A stretch of DNA of 64,000 nucleotides, taken from Bradyrhizobium sp. 195 (GTDB lineage Bacteria; Pseudomonadota; Alphaproteobacteria; Rhizobiales; Xanthobacteraceae). A program made the translations under genes and the position numbers. The notes beneath the pieces are model-generated. The model did not search any database. It worked only from the letters and a program-made list of their open reading frames with translations, and was not told where the DNA came from. Below, piece by piece: positions 41,569-52,166 of the stretch (its first letter is position 1; every line of letters begins with the position of its first letter). The stretch spans positions 3,286,001-3,350,000 of the forward strand of contig NZ_CP082161.1 of the NCBI RefSeq assembly GCF_023101665.1. Direction: 5' to 3'.

Positions 41569-43488
41569 ATGCTGGACTTCCTCGAACTGGAGGAGACGGT
41601 CGGCCGCGCCTGGCACCGGATGGTCGGCGGCACCGCGAGCTATCCGGTTCACGCCGATCAGGCCGTCGCACTTGCCGAGATGAGGGGCCGGCTCGCGGTG
41701 ATGTTCCGCGCGCTCGGCGGCGAGACCGGAGTGCAGATCGCAAGCGCAGGTGCTCGGAAATCGGGACACCGTCTCGGCTGGCGCCAGCGCATCGGCCTCG
41801 GAGACGAGCGATTGGAGCAGCCGGGTCGCGACGCGGCAACCATCTTCCTCCCCGATCGCATCTCGATCTTTCCCGACCGGGCCTTGAACGCGGCGCTCTA
41901 TCGCTGGCTTGCGGCGTGGTTCGCCGCCGCACCGATCGAGACCATCACGGAAGCCGATCCGCTGCGGCGGGATCTTCTGGTGTTGCGCCGGGCGAGCGAG
42001 ACGGCGGTCTGGGTGCTCACGCAATTTCCCGGGCTCGTCGCTGATTACGCGAAGCTCGCCGCAGCAACTGCCGGGGCCCGGCCTCGTCGTCCCTTGCCAC
42101 GCATCGAGCAGGAGGTCGAACAGATCGTGCTGGCCTTGCTCGGCGCCGGCAAGGCGCCTGCGGGCAGATTGTGGCCGGCGATGATGGGGACGGGCCCGCT
42201 GCCGGACGAGGCGCCGCCGGGCTATCATTCGATCCTGCCGTGCCCGCTCTGGGGGGATTGCTGGACGCGAGAACTCTCGCCCGCAAATGCCGGCGAGGAC
42301 GAGTGCGCACCGGGGGCGGAGGCCGCGACTGAGGACGATCGCAAGCGCTTTGCGGTCCGCGAGCGCGAGGACGATGCCAATCGCCGCGATCCTTTCGTGC
42401 TCAACCGCTTCGAGAAGATCCTCGCGATGGCCGAGATGGTCAATGTCGACCGTCCGGCCGACGACAGCGAGGACGAGGATGCGCAGAAAGCGGCCGACGA
42501 TCTCGAGGAGATCACGCTCAGCCGCCGTAGCGGCAAGCCGGCCAGCCGGTTCAAGTTCGATCTCGACCTGCCACCGGAAGCCCTCGATGCGTCGCGGCTG
42601 AACGCGGATATCACCTATCCCGAATGGGACTATCGCAGCGGCTCCTATCTGCCGGATCATTGCCGCGTGCTCGCGGGCGCGGCCTCCGAGCAAGGTGAGA
42701 GTTGGACGCCCGACGACGCCACGCGCCGGCATATCCGCCAGGTGCGCCGCCGATTCGAGGTGTTGCGGCCGCGCCACGAACTGATGCGCGCCCAGGCCGA
42801 CGGACACGACCTCGATCTCGACGCGCTCGTGCGAGCGCAGTGCGACTTGCGCGCCGGCAGCGGCGGCAGCGGTCTCGATCGCATCCATGTCGCCATGCGC
42901 CCGCAAGGGCACGATCTCGCCGTCACGCTGCTCGTCGACGTCTCGCTGTCCACGGACGCCTGGGTCGATGGCTATCGCGTGCTCGACGTCGAGAAGGAGG
43001 CGCTGCTGGTGCTCGCCCACGGGCTTTCGGCCTGCGGCGATCACCACAGCATCCTCACCTTCACCTCGCGCCGGCGCTCCTGGGTGCGGCTGGAAACCGT
43101 CAAGGCCTTCGGCGAGCCGATGAGCGGGGCGGTGGAGCGCCGGATCGGCGCGCTGAAGCCCGGTTATTACACGCGGATCGGCACGGCGGTGCGCCACGCC
43201 GCCGCCGAGCTCGCTCGCCAGCCGCAGCGCAAGAAGCTGCTGATCGTCCTCACCGACGGCAAGCCGAATGACGTCGATCATTACGAGGGCCGCTTCGCGG
43301 TCGAGGACACCCGCAAGTCGGTGCAGGAGGCGCGCCGGCTCGGCATCGCCGCCTTCGGCGTCACGGTTGACGCAACAGCGCAATCCTACTTCCCGACCCT
43401 GTTCGGCCGCGGCGGCTATGCCATCGTCGGCAACATCAAGCGGCTGCCCGCGGCACTGCCGGCGATCTATCGACAGGTCGCGCATTGA
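41569..43488 (+). CDS. norD: NorD, von Willebrand A-domain activator
   Basis: 639 residues. A C-terminal VWA domain carries a MIDAS motif DVSLSTD at about residue 457 and the later TDGKPND; the acidic linker (DDSEDEDAQKAADDLEE, near 297-313) is typical. Partner of the NorQ ring in NO reductase activation, cytosolic. Starts 10 bp after norQ. Last nor gene; no nnr or nir gene follows. Confidence 0.95.
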   Translation: MLDFLELEETVGRAWHRMVGGTASYPVHADQAVALAEMRGRLAVMFRALGGETGVQIASAGARKSGHRLGWRQRIGLGDERLEQPGRDAATIFLPDRISIFPDRALNAALYRWLAAWFAAAPIETITEADPLRRDLLVLRRASETAVWVLTQFPGLVADYAKLAAATAGARPRRPLPRIEQEVEQIVLALLGAGKAPAGRLWPAMMGTGPLPDEAPPGYHSILPCPLWGDCWTRELSPANAGEDECAPGAEAATEDDRKRFAVREREDDANRRDPFVLNRFEKILAMAEMVNVDRPADDSEDEDAQKAADDLEEITLSRRSGKPASRFKFDLDLPPEALDASRLNADITYPEWDYRSGSYLPDHCRVLAGAASEQGESWTPDDATRRHIRQVRRRFEVLRPRHELMRAQADGHDLDLDALVRAQCDLRAGSGGSGLDRIHVAMRPQGHDLAVTLLVDVSLSTDAWVDGYRVLDVEKEALLVLAHGLSACGDHHSILTFTSRRRSWVRLETVKAFGEPMSGAVERRIGALKPGYYTRIGTAVRHAAAELARQPQRKKLLIVLTDGKPNDVDHYEGRFAVEDTRKSVQEARRLGIAAFGVTVDATAQSYFPTLFGRGGYAIVGNIKRLPAALPAIYRQVAH

Positions 43489-43520
43489 TGGCGGAAAAAC
43501 CTGAGGGCGACCATTCTCAG

Positions 43521-43554
43521 TGAGCTATTGCTCATCAATTGAGTATATGATCGA
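43521..43554. promoter_or_regulatory. Paired SorC-type operators upstream of HAD/SorC genes
   Basis: Two related 15-mers, TGAGCTATTGCTCAT (43521-43535) and TGAGTATATGATCGA (43540-43554), start exactly 19 bp apart. The same 19-bp spacing and consensus appear before the importer operon (45479 and 45498). Probably the autoregulatory site of the SorC-family gene. Confidence 0.55.
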
Positions 43555-43562
43555 ATGGCTGG

Positions 43563-44225
43563 ATGGACCACGGCCGGTCAAGCCCCGATCTGATCATCTT
43601 CGATTGCGACGGCGTGCTCGTCGACAGCGAGCTGTTGAGCTGCCGGTGCCTGTCGGAAGTTCTCTCCGAATTCGGCATCGGGCTCAGCGTAGAGCAAGCG
43701 CTCGAGCTCTTCTTGGGGCGTAGCACCAAGGCGATCGAGCAGCATTATCGCAATCTCGGGCAGGTCGTGCCGGACGGATTTCTGCCGCGCTTGAAGTCGC
43801 AAGTGCTGACGACGTTCGCAGCTTCGCTTCAGCCGATCCCCGGCGTTGCGGGCGTGATGTCCGACTTGTCCGTGCCGTGTTGCGTGGCCTCATCCAGCGA
43901 CATCGACCGCGTCGCGCTCTCGCTTGACATCACCGGCCTGCGGACGCATTTCGCCAACCGGATCTACACCGCGCAAATGGTCAGGCACGGCAAGCCGGCG
44001 CCCGATCTGTTTCTCCTCGCGGCGGAGAGGATGGGGGTACAGCCTGCGCGCACGCTGGTGATCGAGGACAGCGTCAGCGGCGTGCAGGCGGGCAAGGCGG
44101 CCGGCATGACCGTCTGGGGATTTGTCGGCGGCAGCCATTATCGTGGACGCGACGGCCGGGCTATATTGTCTGGCGCGGGGGCCGACCGGGTGTTCTCGCG
44201 CATGATCGACTTCCGGGAGGCGTGA
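43563..44225 (+). CDS. HAD-superfamily sugar-phosphatase-type hydrolase
   Basis: 220 residues from ATG 43563. HAD motif I FDCDGVLVDS with nucleophile D14 and D16, motif II SSSD, motif III lysine in RHGKPAPDLF, and motif IV VIEDSVSGVQAG: the beta-phosphoglucomutase/phosphatase class. Common in polyol operons, where it may clear toxic sugar or polyol phosphates. Directly ahead of the SorC-type gene (7 bp), so likely one transcript. Confidence 0.85.
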   Translation: MDHGRSSPDLIIFDCDGVLVDSELLSCRCLSEVLSEFGIGLSVEQALELFLGRSTKAIEQHYRNLGQVVPDGFLPRLKSQVLTTFAASLQPIPGVAGVMSDLSVPCCVASSSDIDRVALSLDITGLRTHFANRIYTAQMVRHGKPAPDLFLLAAERMGVQPARTLVIEDSVSGVQAGKAAGMTVWGFVGGSHYRGRDGRAILSGAGADRVFSRMIDFREA

Positions 44226-44232
44226 GGCCCGC

Positions 44233-45183
44233 ATGGCCGCCGAGAACGACAGATCGCGACTCGACGATGCCGCGCGCGCCGGCTGGCTCTATTTCATCGC
44301 CGGTCACACCCAGGACGAGATCGCAAAGATGCTCCAGGTCTCGCGCGCCTCGGCGCAGCGGCTGGTCTCGCTGTGCCTGGCCGAGCGCCTCATCACCTTC
44401 CGGCTCGAGCATCCCATCGCCGCCTGCATGGAGCTTGCGGCGCGCCTGAAGGAGCGCTTTGATCTCGTTCATTGCGAGGTGGTTCCGGCCGATCCGGCGG
44501 CGCCGCAAGCCACTGCGGGTATCGCCGAGCGTTGCGCCAACCTGCTCGATTCCACGCTGCGTTCGGAGACGCCGGTCATCGTCGCGCTCGGCACCGGCCG
44601 GGCGGTGCGCGCCGCAGTCGAGCGTGTGACGCCGATCGACCGGCCCAATCACCAGATCGTCTCGCTGGTCGGCAACATCTCCGCCGACGGCTCGGCGAGC
44701 TTTTACGACACCGTCGGCCGGCTCGCAGACCGCACCGGTGCGCGGCACTATCCGATGCCGCTGCCGTTCTTGATGTCGTCCGAGGACGAGCGCAACAAGA
44801 TGGTCCGCATCGAGCCGATCACCAAGGTGAAGGCGGTCGCCGCCAAGGCGGATTTGCGCCTCGTCGGTATCGGCCAGATGGACCAGAAGGCGCAGGTCCA
44901 TGTCGACGGCTTCGTTACCCGCGACGAATTGTTCGAGATGATGCGGCTGGGTGCCATCGGCGAGATCACCGGCTGGGCCTATGATTCCAAGGGCCGCCTG
45001 CTCAAATCCGGCACCAACAAGCGCCTCACCAGCATTCCGCCGGAAGTGCCGGCGAAGGCCACGACGATCGCTGCGGCGGTCGGTGCTGCCAAGGTGGTGG
45101 CGATCGCGGCGGCGCTGAGCGGGGGCCTGATCAACGGGTTGATCACCGACGAGACGACCGCAACGGCGATCCTGGAGCGGTAG
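44233..45183 (+). CDS. SorC/DeoR-type sugar-binding transcriptional regulator
   Basis: 316 residues. N-terminal helix-turn-helix (TQDEIAKMLQVSRASAQRLV, about 27-46), then a phosphosugar-binding domain with LGTGRAVRAAVE, SLVGNISADGSASFYD and GAIGEITGWAYDSKGR. An alanine-rich end follows (AAAVGAAKVVAIAAALSG). It regulates polyol genes in relatives. Operator candidates lie before its own transcription unit and before the importer. Confidence 0.9.
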   Translation: MAAENDRSRLDDAARAGWLYFIAGHTQDEIAKMLQVSRASAQRLVSLCLAERLITFRLEHPIAACMELAARLKERFDLVHCEVVPADPAAPQATAGIAERCANLLDSTLRSETPVIVALGTGRAVRAAVERVTPIDRPNHQIVSLVGNISADGSASFYDTVGRLADRTGARHYPMPLPFLMSSEDERNKMVRIEPITKVKAVAAKADLRLVGIGQMDQKAQVHVDGFVTRDELFEMMRLGAIGEITGWAYDSKGRLLKSGTNKRLTSIPPEVPAKATTIAAAVGAAKVVAIAAALSGGLINGLITDETTATAILER

Positions 45184-45214
45184 GGGGCGATTTCGCCACT
45201 TGCGCCGCTGCGCT

Positions 45215-45350
45215 CCCTCTCCCGCTTGCGGGAGAGGGCTGGGGAGAGGGTCTCTCCGCTGGCAAGACTCCCCAAGAGGAGAAAGCCCTCACCCGTATCG
45301 CATCTGGCGATGCGATACGACCTCTCCCGCAACCGGGAGAGGTGGAGCAA
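45215..45350. repeat. Composite palindromic repeat between regulator and polyol operon
   Basis: Two hairpins, CCCTCTCCCG/CGGGAGAGGG and CCTCTCCCG/CGGGAGAGG, frame a middle part with GTATCGCATC/GATGCGATAC and the AGAGGG..GGGAGAGG-type sequence widespread in Bradyrhizobium. It probably terminates transcription of the regulator. The rest of the gap (45351-45455) shows nothing clear until the promoter. Confidence 0.8.
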
Positions 45351-45455
45351 GCCGCGCCACTCGTTCCGGACAACTGCCGCCACTTTCACGTCGCGTGCTT
45401 CCGTTCCCTCCCGCACCGCAGCACTCATAAGTTGCGCAAAGGCCGGCGCACCTGC

Positions 45456-45512
45456 TTGACAACCGCCCTCGCTTGCGTTGAACATACGCTCAACGCGTGA
45501 GCATATGCTCAA
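45456..45512 (+). promoter_or_regulatory. Polyol operon promoter with paired SorC-type operators
   Basis: Perfect -35 TTGACA (45456-45461). The -10 region about 17-18 bp on (near 45479) is overlapped by operator 1 TGAACATACGCTCAA (45479-45493). Operator 2 TGAGCATATGCTCAA (45498-45512) has a perfect GAGCATATGCTC palindrome and starts 19 bp after operator 1. The layout fits repression by occlusion and relief by a polyol phosphate. Confidence 0.7.
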
Positions 45513-45536
45513 AACGCGAGTTTGTGGGAGGTCACC

Positions 45537-46850
45537 GTGAAACATGTCCTGGGCGCCGTCTGCGGCGCGTCTGCACTTTTGCTGGCCGTCCCCGCGATGG
45601 CCGAAACGACCCTGACGATCGCCACCGTCAACAATGGCGACATGATCCGCATGCAGGGGCTGACGGCCGAATTCACCAACAAGAACCCCGACATTTCAGT
45701 GAAATGGGTGACGCTCGAGGAGAACGTGCTGCGCCAGCGCGTCACCACCGACATCGCCACCAAGGGCGGCCAGTTCGACGTGCTCACCATCGGCACCTAT
45801 GAGGTGCCGATCTGGGCCAAGAAGGGCTGGCTGGTGCCGCTCGCCAATCTCGGCGGCGATTATGACGTCGCCGACCTCCTGCCCAAGATCAAGGATGCGG
45901 TCTCCGTCGATGGCAAGCTCTATGCCGCGCCGTTCTATGGCGAGAGTTCGATGGTGATGTATCGCACCGATTTGTTCGAGAAGGCCGGCCTGAAGATGCC
46001 GGAGAAGCCGACCTGGGATTTCGTGATCGATGCGGCCAAGAAGCTGACCGACAAGAGCGCCGGCACCTACGGCATTTGCCTCCGCGGCAAGGCCGGCTGG
46101 GGCGAGAACATGGCGTTCCTCTCGGCCATGGCCAATTCCTACGGTGCGCGCTGGTTCGACGAGAAGTGGGCGCCGCAATTCAACACGCCGGAATGGAAGG
46201 CGACACTGACGACTTACGTCAATCTGATGAAGGAGGCCGGCCCTCCCGGCGCGAGCTCCAACGGGTTCAACGAGAACCTTGCGCTGTTCAATGCCGGCAA
46301 GTGCGCCATGTGGATCGACGCCACGGTCGCGGCATCCTTCGTCACCAACCCGAAGGATTCCAAGGTCGCTGACAAGGTCGGCTTCGCGCTCGCGCCCAAC
46401 ACCGGGCTCGGCAAGAACGCCAACTGGCTGTGGGCCTGGAACCTCGCGATCCCCGCCGGCTCCAAGAAGTCGGAAGCTGCCGAGAAGTTCATCGCCTGGG
46501 CGACGAGCAAGGATTACACCAAGCTCGTCGCGTCGAAAGAGGGCTGGGCCAACGTGCCGCCAGGCACGCGCACCTCGCTTTACAAGAACGATGAATATCT
46601 GAAGGTCGCCCCGTTCGCGAAACTGACGCTGGCCTCGATCGACGCGGCCGATCCGAACAAGCCCACGGTGAAGCCGGTGCCTTATGTCGGCGTGCAATAC
46701 GCCGCGATCCCCGAATTCCAGGGCATCGGCACCCAGGTCGGCCAGCAATTCTCGGCCGCGCTGGCGGGATCAATGACGGTCGATGCCGCGCTTACCGCGG
46801 CGCAGTCCGCGACCGAGCGCGAGATGAAGCGCGCCGGCTACATCAAGTGA
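45537..46850 (+). CDS. SmoE/MtlE-type polyol ABC binding protein
   Basis: 437 residues from GTG 45537, chosen for GGGAGG 6 nt upstream. Signal peptide about 1-22 (LLLAVPAMAE). Mature protein is a large type-II solute receptor with MYRTDLFEKAGLKMPEKPTW and NPKDSKVADKVGFALAPNTG, matching sorbitol/mannitol receptors (SmoE). Captures a hexitol or pentitol in the periplasm. Confidence 0.92.
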   Translation: MKHVLGAVCGASALLLAVPAMAETTLTIATVNNGDMIRMQGLTAEFTNKNPDISVKWVTLEENVLRQRVTTDIATKGGQFDVLTIGTYEVPIWAKKGWLVPLANLGGDYDVADLLPKIKDAVSVDGKLYAAPFYGESSMVMYRTDLFEKAGLKMPEKPTWDFVIDAAKKLTDKSAGTYGICLRGKAGWGENMAFLSAMANSYGARWFDEKWAPQFNTPEWKATLTTYVNLMKEAGPPGASSNGFNENLALFNAGKCAMWIDATVAASFVTNPKDSKVADKVGFALAPNTGLGKNANWLWAWNLAIPAGSKKSEAAEKFIAWATSKDYTKLVASKEGWANVPPGTRTSLYKNDEYLKVAPFAKLTLASIDAADPNKPTVKPVPYVGVQYAAIPEFQGIGTQVGQQFSAALAGSMTVDAALTAAQSATEREMKRAGYIK

Positions 46851-46880
46851 ACCCGAGCTCTTCCTCCTGAGCTCAGACTT

Positions 46881-46908
46881 GCGGCCATCCAAAGTCATGG
46901 ATGGCCGC
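46881..46908 (+). other. Strong hairpin between binding-protein and permease genes
   Basis: GCGGCCATCC pairs perfectly with GGATGGCCGC, 8-nt loop. A smaller GAGCTC/GAGCTC hairpin (46855-46874) precedes it. Both follow the receptor stop, as in the other sugar importers of the window. Confidence 0.7.
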
Positions 46909-46935
46909 CTTCTTCCAGCCAGCGGAGAGGCGTTG

Positions 46936-47808
46936 ATGGCGACTCGGCAGACGCATGTCCTTGCGCGCTCGCTCCTGACGCCGGCGGTCGGGCTGCTGTT
47001 CATCTGGATGATCGTCCCGCTGGCGCTGACGATCTACTTCTCGACCTTGCACTACAGCCTGCTCGATCCCGGCTCCGAGTCGTTTGTCGGCTTGGAGAAC
47101 TTCCGCTACTTCCTCACCGATCCCGCCTTCCTGGCTTCGCTCCAGAACACGCTGGTGCTGGTCGGCTCGGTGCTGGCGCTGACGATCCTGCTCGGCATTC
47201 CGCTGGCGCTGTTGATGGACCAGCCGGTGATCGGACGCAATTTCGTGCGGCTGATGGTGATCGCGCCGTTTTTCGTGATGCCGACGGTCAGCGCGCTGGT
47301 CTGGAAGAATTTGTTGATGCACCCGGTCTCCGGCCTGTTCGCCTGGCTGGCCTCTCTGTTCGGCCTGACCCCGATCGACTGGTTCAACGACGTGCCGCTG
47401 TTTGCCGTCATCCTGATCGTGACGTGGCAATGGCTCCCGTTCGCGACTCTGATCCTGCTCACCGCGCTGCAATCGCTCGACGAGGAGCAGAAGGAGGCCG
47501 CCGAGATGGACGGCGCCAGCGCCGTCTCGACCTTCATCTACATCACGCTGCCGCACCTGGCGCGGCCCATCACGGTGGTGATCCTGATCGAGACCATCTT
47601 CCTGCTGACGGTTTTTGCAGAGATCTACGTCACCACGGGCGGCGGCCCCGGACTATCGACCACCAACATCGCTTTCCTGATCTATTCGCAGGCGTTGATT
47701 CAGTACGATGTCGGCACGGCGTCCGCAGGCGGCCTCGTTGCGGTCGTGATCGCGAATATCGTCGCCTTCTTCCTGGTCCGCATCGTCGGCCGCAATCTGG
47801 AGGCGTGA
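46936..47808 (+). CDS. SmoF-type polyol ABC permease
   Basis: 290 residues from ATG 46936 (GGAGAGG upstream). Six helices; coupling motif EAAEMDGASAVSTFIYITLP at about 193-212, and the early FSTLHYSLLDPG..FVGLENF typical of MalF-type sugar permeases. Four bp before the next permease gene. Forms half of the polyol channel. Confidence 0.93.
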   Translation: MATRQTHVLARSLLTPAVGLLFIWMIVPLALTIYFSTLHYSLLDPGSESFVGLENFRYFLTDPAFLASLQNTLVLVGSVLALTILLGIPLALLMDQPVIGRNFVRLMVIAPFFVMPTVSALVWKNLLMHPVSGLFAWLASLFGLTPIDWFNDVPLFAVILIVTWQWLPFATLILLTALQSLDEEQKEAAEMDGASAVSTFIYITLPHLARPITVVILIETIFLLTVFAEIYVTTGGGPGLSTTNIAFLIYSQALIQYDVGTASAGGLVAVVIANIVAFFLVRIVGRNLEA

Positions 47809-47812
47809 GACC

Positions 47813-48643
47813 ATGGCACGGATGGCGACGACGCAGCGGGTGGTGGTCTCGACGATCGGGGCTTGGTTCTTCGGCTTCCTGATCTTCTTCCCGATCCTCT
47901 GGATGGTCCTGGCGAGCTTCAAGACCGAGCTCGAGGCCTTCGCCGTGCCGCCATCCTTCCTGTTCTTTCATTGGACCACCGAGAATTACGCGACGGTGCA
48001 GGAACGCAGCGACTATTTGCACCACGCGATGAACTCGATCATCATCGCCGGCGGCTCGACGCTCATCGCTCTCCTGATAGCTATTCCCGCGGCCTGGTCG
48101 ATGGCGTTCTCGCCGACCAAGCGCACCAAGGACATCCTGCTCTGGATGCTCTCGACCAAGATGATGCCGCCGGTCGGCGTGCTGGTGCCGATCTACCTGA
48201 TCTACAAGAGCTTCGGTCTGCTCGATTCCCGCATCGGTCTCGTCTTCATCCTGTGCCTCGGTAATCTGCCGATCGTGATCTGGATGCTCTTCACCTATTT
48301 CAAGGAGATCCCGCGCGACATCCTTGAAGCCGCGCGCATGGACGGCGCCACCATCGGCCGCGAGCTGGTCTATGTCTTGACGCCAATGGCGATCCCGGGG
48401 CTGGCCTCGACGCTGCTGCTCAATTTGATCCTGGCCTGGAACGAGGCGTTCTGGACGCTCAACCTGTCGACCTCGAACGCTGCACCGCTCACCACGTTCA
48501 TCGCTTCCTATTCCAGCCCGGAAGGGCTGTTCTGGGCCAAATTGTCGGCAGCCTCGACGCTGGCGATCGCCCCCATTCTCGTCCTCGGTTGGTTCAGCCA
48601 GAAGCAGCTCGTGCGCGGGCTCACCTTTGGCGCGGTGAAGTAA
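47813..48643 (+). CDS. SmoG-type polyol ABC permease
   Basis: 276 residues, six helices, MalG-type. Coupling loop EAARMDGATIGRELVYVLTP is near 175-194, and FKTELEAFAVPPSFLFFHWT is a hallmark of the polyol subgroup. Second half of the channel. Confidence 0.93.
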   Translation: MARMATTQRVVVSTIGAWFFGFLIFFPILWMVLASFKTELEAFAVPPSFLFFHWTTENYATVQERSDYLHHAMNSIIIAGGSTLIALLIAIPAAWSMAFSPTKRTKDILLWMLSTKMMPPVGVLVPIYLIYKSFGLLDSRIGLVFILCLGNLPIVIWMLFTYFKEIPRDILEAARMDGATIGRELVYVLTPMAIPGLASTLLLNLILAWNEAFWTLNLSTSNAAPLTTFIASYSSPEGLFWAKLSAASTLAIAPILVLGWFSQKQLVRGLTFGAVK

Positions 48644-48658
48644 AGGGGCTGCCGGATC

Positions 48659-49666
<1,008 letters not shown>

Positions 49667-49707
49667 CAAGAGACGGCAAGAAAACGGCAAGAAACGGAAA
49701 GACCACC

Positions 49708-50481
49708 ATGTACCTGGAAAAATTCAAGCTGAACGGCAAAACCGCGTTCATCACCGGCGGCGGACAGGGCATTGGCCTTGGCTGCGCGGAAGCGCTGGCT
49801 GAAGCCGGCGCCAGGGTCATCATTGGCGACCGCGACAGCAAGGTCGCCGACAGCGCGAAAGCCAGCCTGAAGGCGAAGGGGTTTGACATCGAGACCGCGA
49901 TTATGGACGTGACCGACACCAAGCGCGTGGCGGAGGTCGCGAACGACCTCGTCGCCCGCCACGGCAAGGTCGACATTCTCGTCAACAATGCCGGCATCGC
50001 CCGCAGCGAAACCCCGGCCGAGACCGTCACCGACGAGCACTGGCTCAACGTCATCGACGTCAACCTCAACGGCACCTTCTGGTGCTGCCGCGAATTCGGC
50101 AAGCACATGCTGAAGGCAAAAAGCGGCGCCATCGTCAATGTCGGCTCGATGTCCGGCTTCATCGTCAACAAGCCGCAGGAGCAATGCTTCTACAACGCCT
50201 CCAAGGCAGGCGTGCATCATCTGACCAAATCGCTGGCCGCCGAATGGGGCGCGCGCGGCATCCGCGTCAATGCGGTGGCGCCGACCTACATCGAGACGCC
50301 GCTCAACGCTTTCGTGAAGAGCAACGCCAAAATGTACGACGCCTGGATCGGTGGAACTCCGATGGCGCGCATGGGGCAGGTCGAGGAGATCGCCTCGGTC
50401 GTGCTTTTCTTGAGCTCGGAGGCCGCGAGCCTGATGACCGGCAGCATCGTGCTGGTGGATGGCGGCTACACTTGCTGGTAG
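49708..50481 (+). CDS. Short-chain polyol dehydrogenase
   Basis: 257 residues of the classical SDR family. Cofactor loop TGGGQGIG at 16-23, D41 after beta-2 (favouring NAD+), NNAG at 93-96, and catalytic S147 or S149, Y162, K166 (YNASK). The ending LVDGGYTCW is shared by polyol/sugar-alcohol SDRs. It oxidises a polyol to a ketose. Sorbitol, xylitol, ribitol or D-arabinitol are all possible; the adjacent pentulose-type kinase points to a pentitol, the fructokinase to a hexitol. Confidence 0.88.
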   Translation: MYLEKFKLNGKTAFITGGGQGIGLGCAEALAEAGARVIIGDRDSKVADSAKASLKAKGFDIETAIMDVTDTKRVAEVANDLVARHGKVDILVNNAGIARSETPAETVTDEHWLNVIDVNLNGTFWCCREFGKHMLKAKSGAIVNVGSMSGFIVNKPQEQCFYNASKAGVHHLTKSLAAEWGARGIRVNAVAPTYIETPLNAFVKSNAKMYDAWIGGTPMARMGQVEEIASVVLFLSSEAASLMTGSIVLVDGGYTCW

Positions 50482-50514
50482 GCTTGCGTCAAAACCGACG
50501 AAGCTGGAGCGACA

Positions 50515-52161
50515 ATGCCGCGAGCGTATATCGGCGTCGACGTGGGGACCACGAGCACGCGGGCAGGGGTGTTTGACGAGGCCGGCACTCTGCTTGCGAC
50601 CGCGCGGCACCCGATCAGGATCTGGCACGAGGCTGGCGACATCGTCGAGCAGTCATCCCAGGACATTTGGGACGCCTGCACGACATCGGTGCGGGCGGCA
50701 ATGGCGGAAGCGGCCATCGCGCCCGATAGCGTCGGCGGCATCGGCTTCGACGCCACGTGTTCCCTCGTGGTGCTGGATCCGCAAGGAGAGCCGCTCACCG
50801 TCAGCGCATCCGGCGACAAGCAACGCAATGTCATCGTCTGGATGGATCATCGTGCCATCGCCGAGGCGCGGCTGATCAACGAGACCGAGGACGCCGTGTT
50901 GCGCTATGTCGGCGGCTCGATCTCGCCCGAGATGGAGATGCCGAAGTTGTTGTGGTTGAAGCGGCACCTTCGTGGGAGCTTTGACGCCGCTGGCCACTTC
51001 TTTGATCTCTCGGATTATTTGACCTGGCGCGCGACTGGCTCGCTGCAGCGCTCGACCTGCACCGTCACCTGCAAATGGAACTATCTCGCCCACGACGGCG
51101 GCGGCTGGAGCGCGCAATTCTTCAAGCGCATCGGTCTGTCCGACTTCGTCAACGAGAAATACGCCCGCATCGGCACCGAGATCGTTGCCCCCGGCACGCG
51201 GCTCGGCACCGGTCTCACCCGCGCGGCTGCGGCCGGGCTTGGCCTGTCGCCGGGCATACCGGTGGGTGCCTCGCTGATCGACGCCCACGCCGGCGGCATC
51301 GGCGCGATCGGCGGACGCGACGGAACGGGCGGGGCGAGTGATGTCTGCGACCGGCTCGCCTACATCATGGGAACGTCGGCCTGCATCATGGCGACGACCC
51401 GCGAGCCGTGCTTCGTGCCCGGCGTGTGGGGGCCTTATTACTCCGGCATGGTCCCGGACTTCTGGCTCAACGAGGGCGGCCAATCGGCGGCAGGTGCAGC
51501 GATCGACCATCTCCTCAAGTCGCATCCGGGCCATGCCGAGGCGAGCGCGGCGGCGCGCAGCGATGGCCTCGACCTCATCGACTTCCTCGAGCGGCGCATC
51601 ATCGCGCGCGCGGGCAGCGTCAGCCGCGCCGCGCTGCTCGCTCGCGACCTTCATGTGCTTCCTGAGTTCATCGGCAACCGCTCGCCCTACGCCGACCCTG
51701 ATACGCGCGCGGTGATCACGGGGCTCGATCTTGACACCGACATCGCCTCGATGGAGCGGCTGTTCGTTGCCGGCCTGTGCGGGCTCGCCTATGGGCTCAC
51801 CGAAGTGATCGAAGCCTTTGCCGCGCATGGCGTGCGCTCCAGCATCATGATCATGGGGGGCGGCGCCAGTCGAAGCCCGCTGGTGCGGCAGATCATGGCC
51901 GACACCACCGGCCTCACCGTCGCGCTGCCGCAGACGAAAGAGCCGGTGCTTCTTGGGGCTGCGATGTTGGGGGCGGTGGCTGGCGGCGCCTACGCTTCGA
52001 TCGGCGAGACCATGGCCAAGATGTCGGCGCTGGGACGGAAGAGCGAGCCGACCGCACCTGACATGGCAGCGTTTCACACACGCAAGCGCGAGGTCTACAA
52101 GCTGCTGCGCGAAGTCGATCGCGGCAGCCGGGCGGCGATGCGCGACCTCGCGAGAGGTTGA
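50515..52161 (+). CDS. FGGY-family pentulose kinase (ribulokinase-like)
   Basis: 548 residues. N-terminal phosphate loop GVDVGTTSTRAGVFDEAG, substrate motif VWMDHRAIAEA, catalytic Asp in LIDAHAGG, and ATP loop MGGGASRSPLVRQIMAD with LLGAAMLGAV. Length and IVWMDHR match the FGGY/YDR109C D-ribulokinase branch more than xylulokinase. It phosphorylates the ketose from the SDR. Starts 33 bp after the dehydrogenase. Confidence 0.87.
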   Translation: MPRAYIGVDVGTTSTRAGVFDEAGTLLATARHPIRIWHEAGDIVEQSSQDIWDACTTSVRAAMAEAAIAPDSVGGIGFDATCSLVVLDPQGEPLTVSASGDKQRNVIVWMDHRAIAEARLINETEDAVLRYVGGSISPEMEMPKLLWLKRHLRGSFDAAGHFFDLSDYLTWRATGSLQRSTCTVTCKWNYLAHDGGGWSAQFFKRIGLSDFVNEKYARIGTEIVAPGTRLGTGLTRAAAAGLGLSPGIPVGASLIDAHAGGIGAIGGRDGTGGASDVCDRLAYIMGTSACIMATTREPCFVPGVWGPYYSGMVPDFWLNEGGQSAAGAAIDHLLKSHPGHAEASAAARSDGLDLIDFLERRIIARAGSVSRAALLARDLHVLPEFIGNRSPYADPDTRAVITGLDLDTDIASMERLFVAGLCGLAYGLTEVIEAFAAHGVRSSIMIMGGGASRSPLVRQIMADTTGLTVALPQTKEPVLLGAAMLGAVAGGAYASIGETMAKMSALGRKSEPTAPDMAAFHTRKREVYKLLREVDRGSRAAMRDLARG

Positions 52162-52166
52162 GACAA

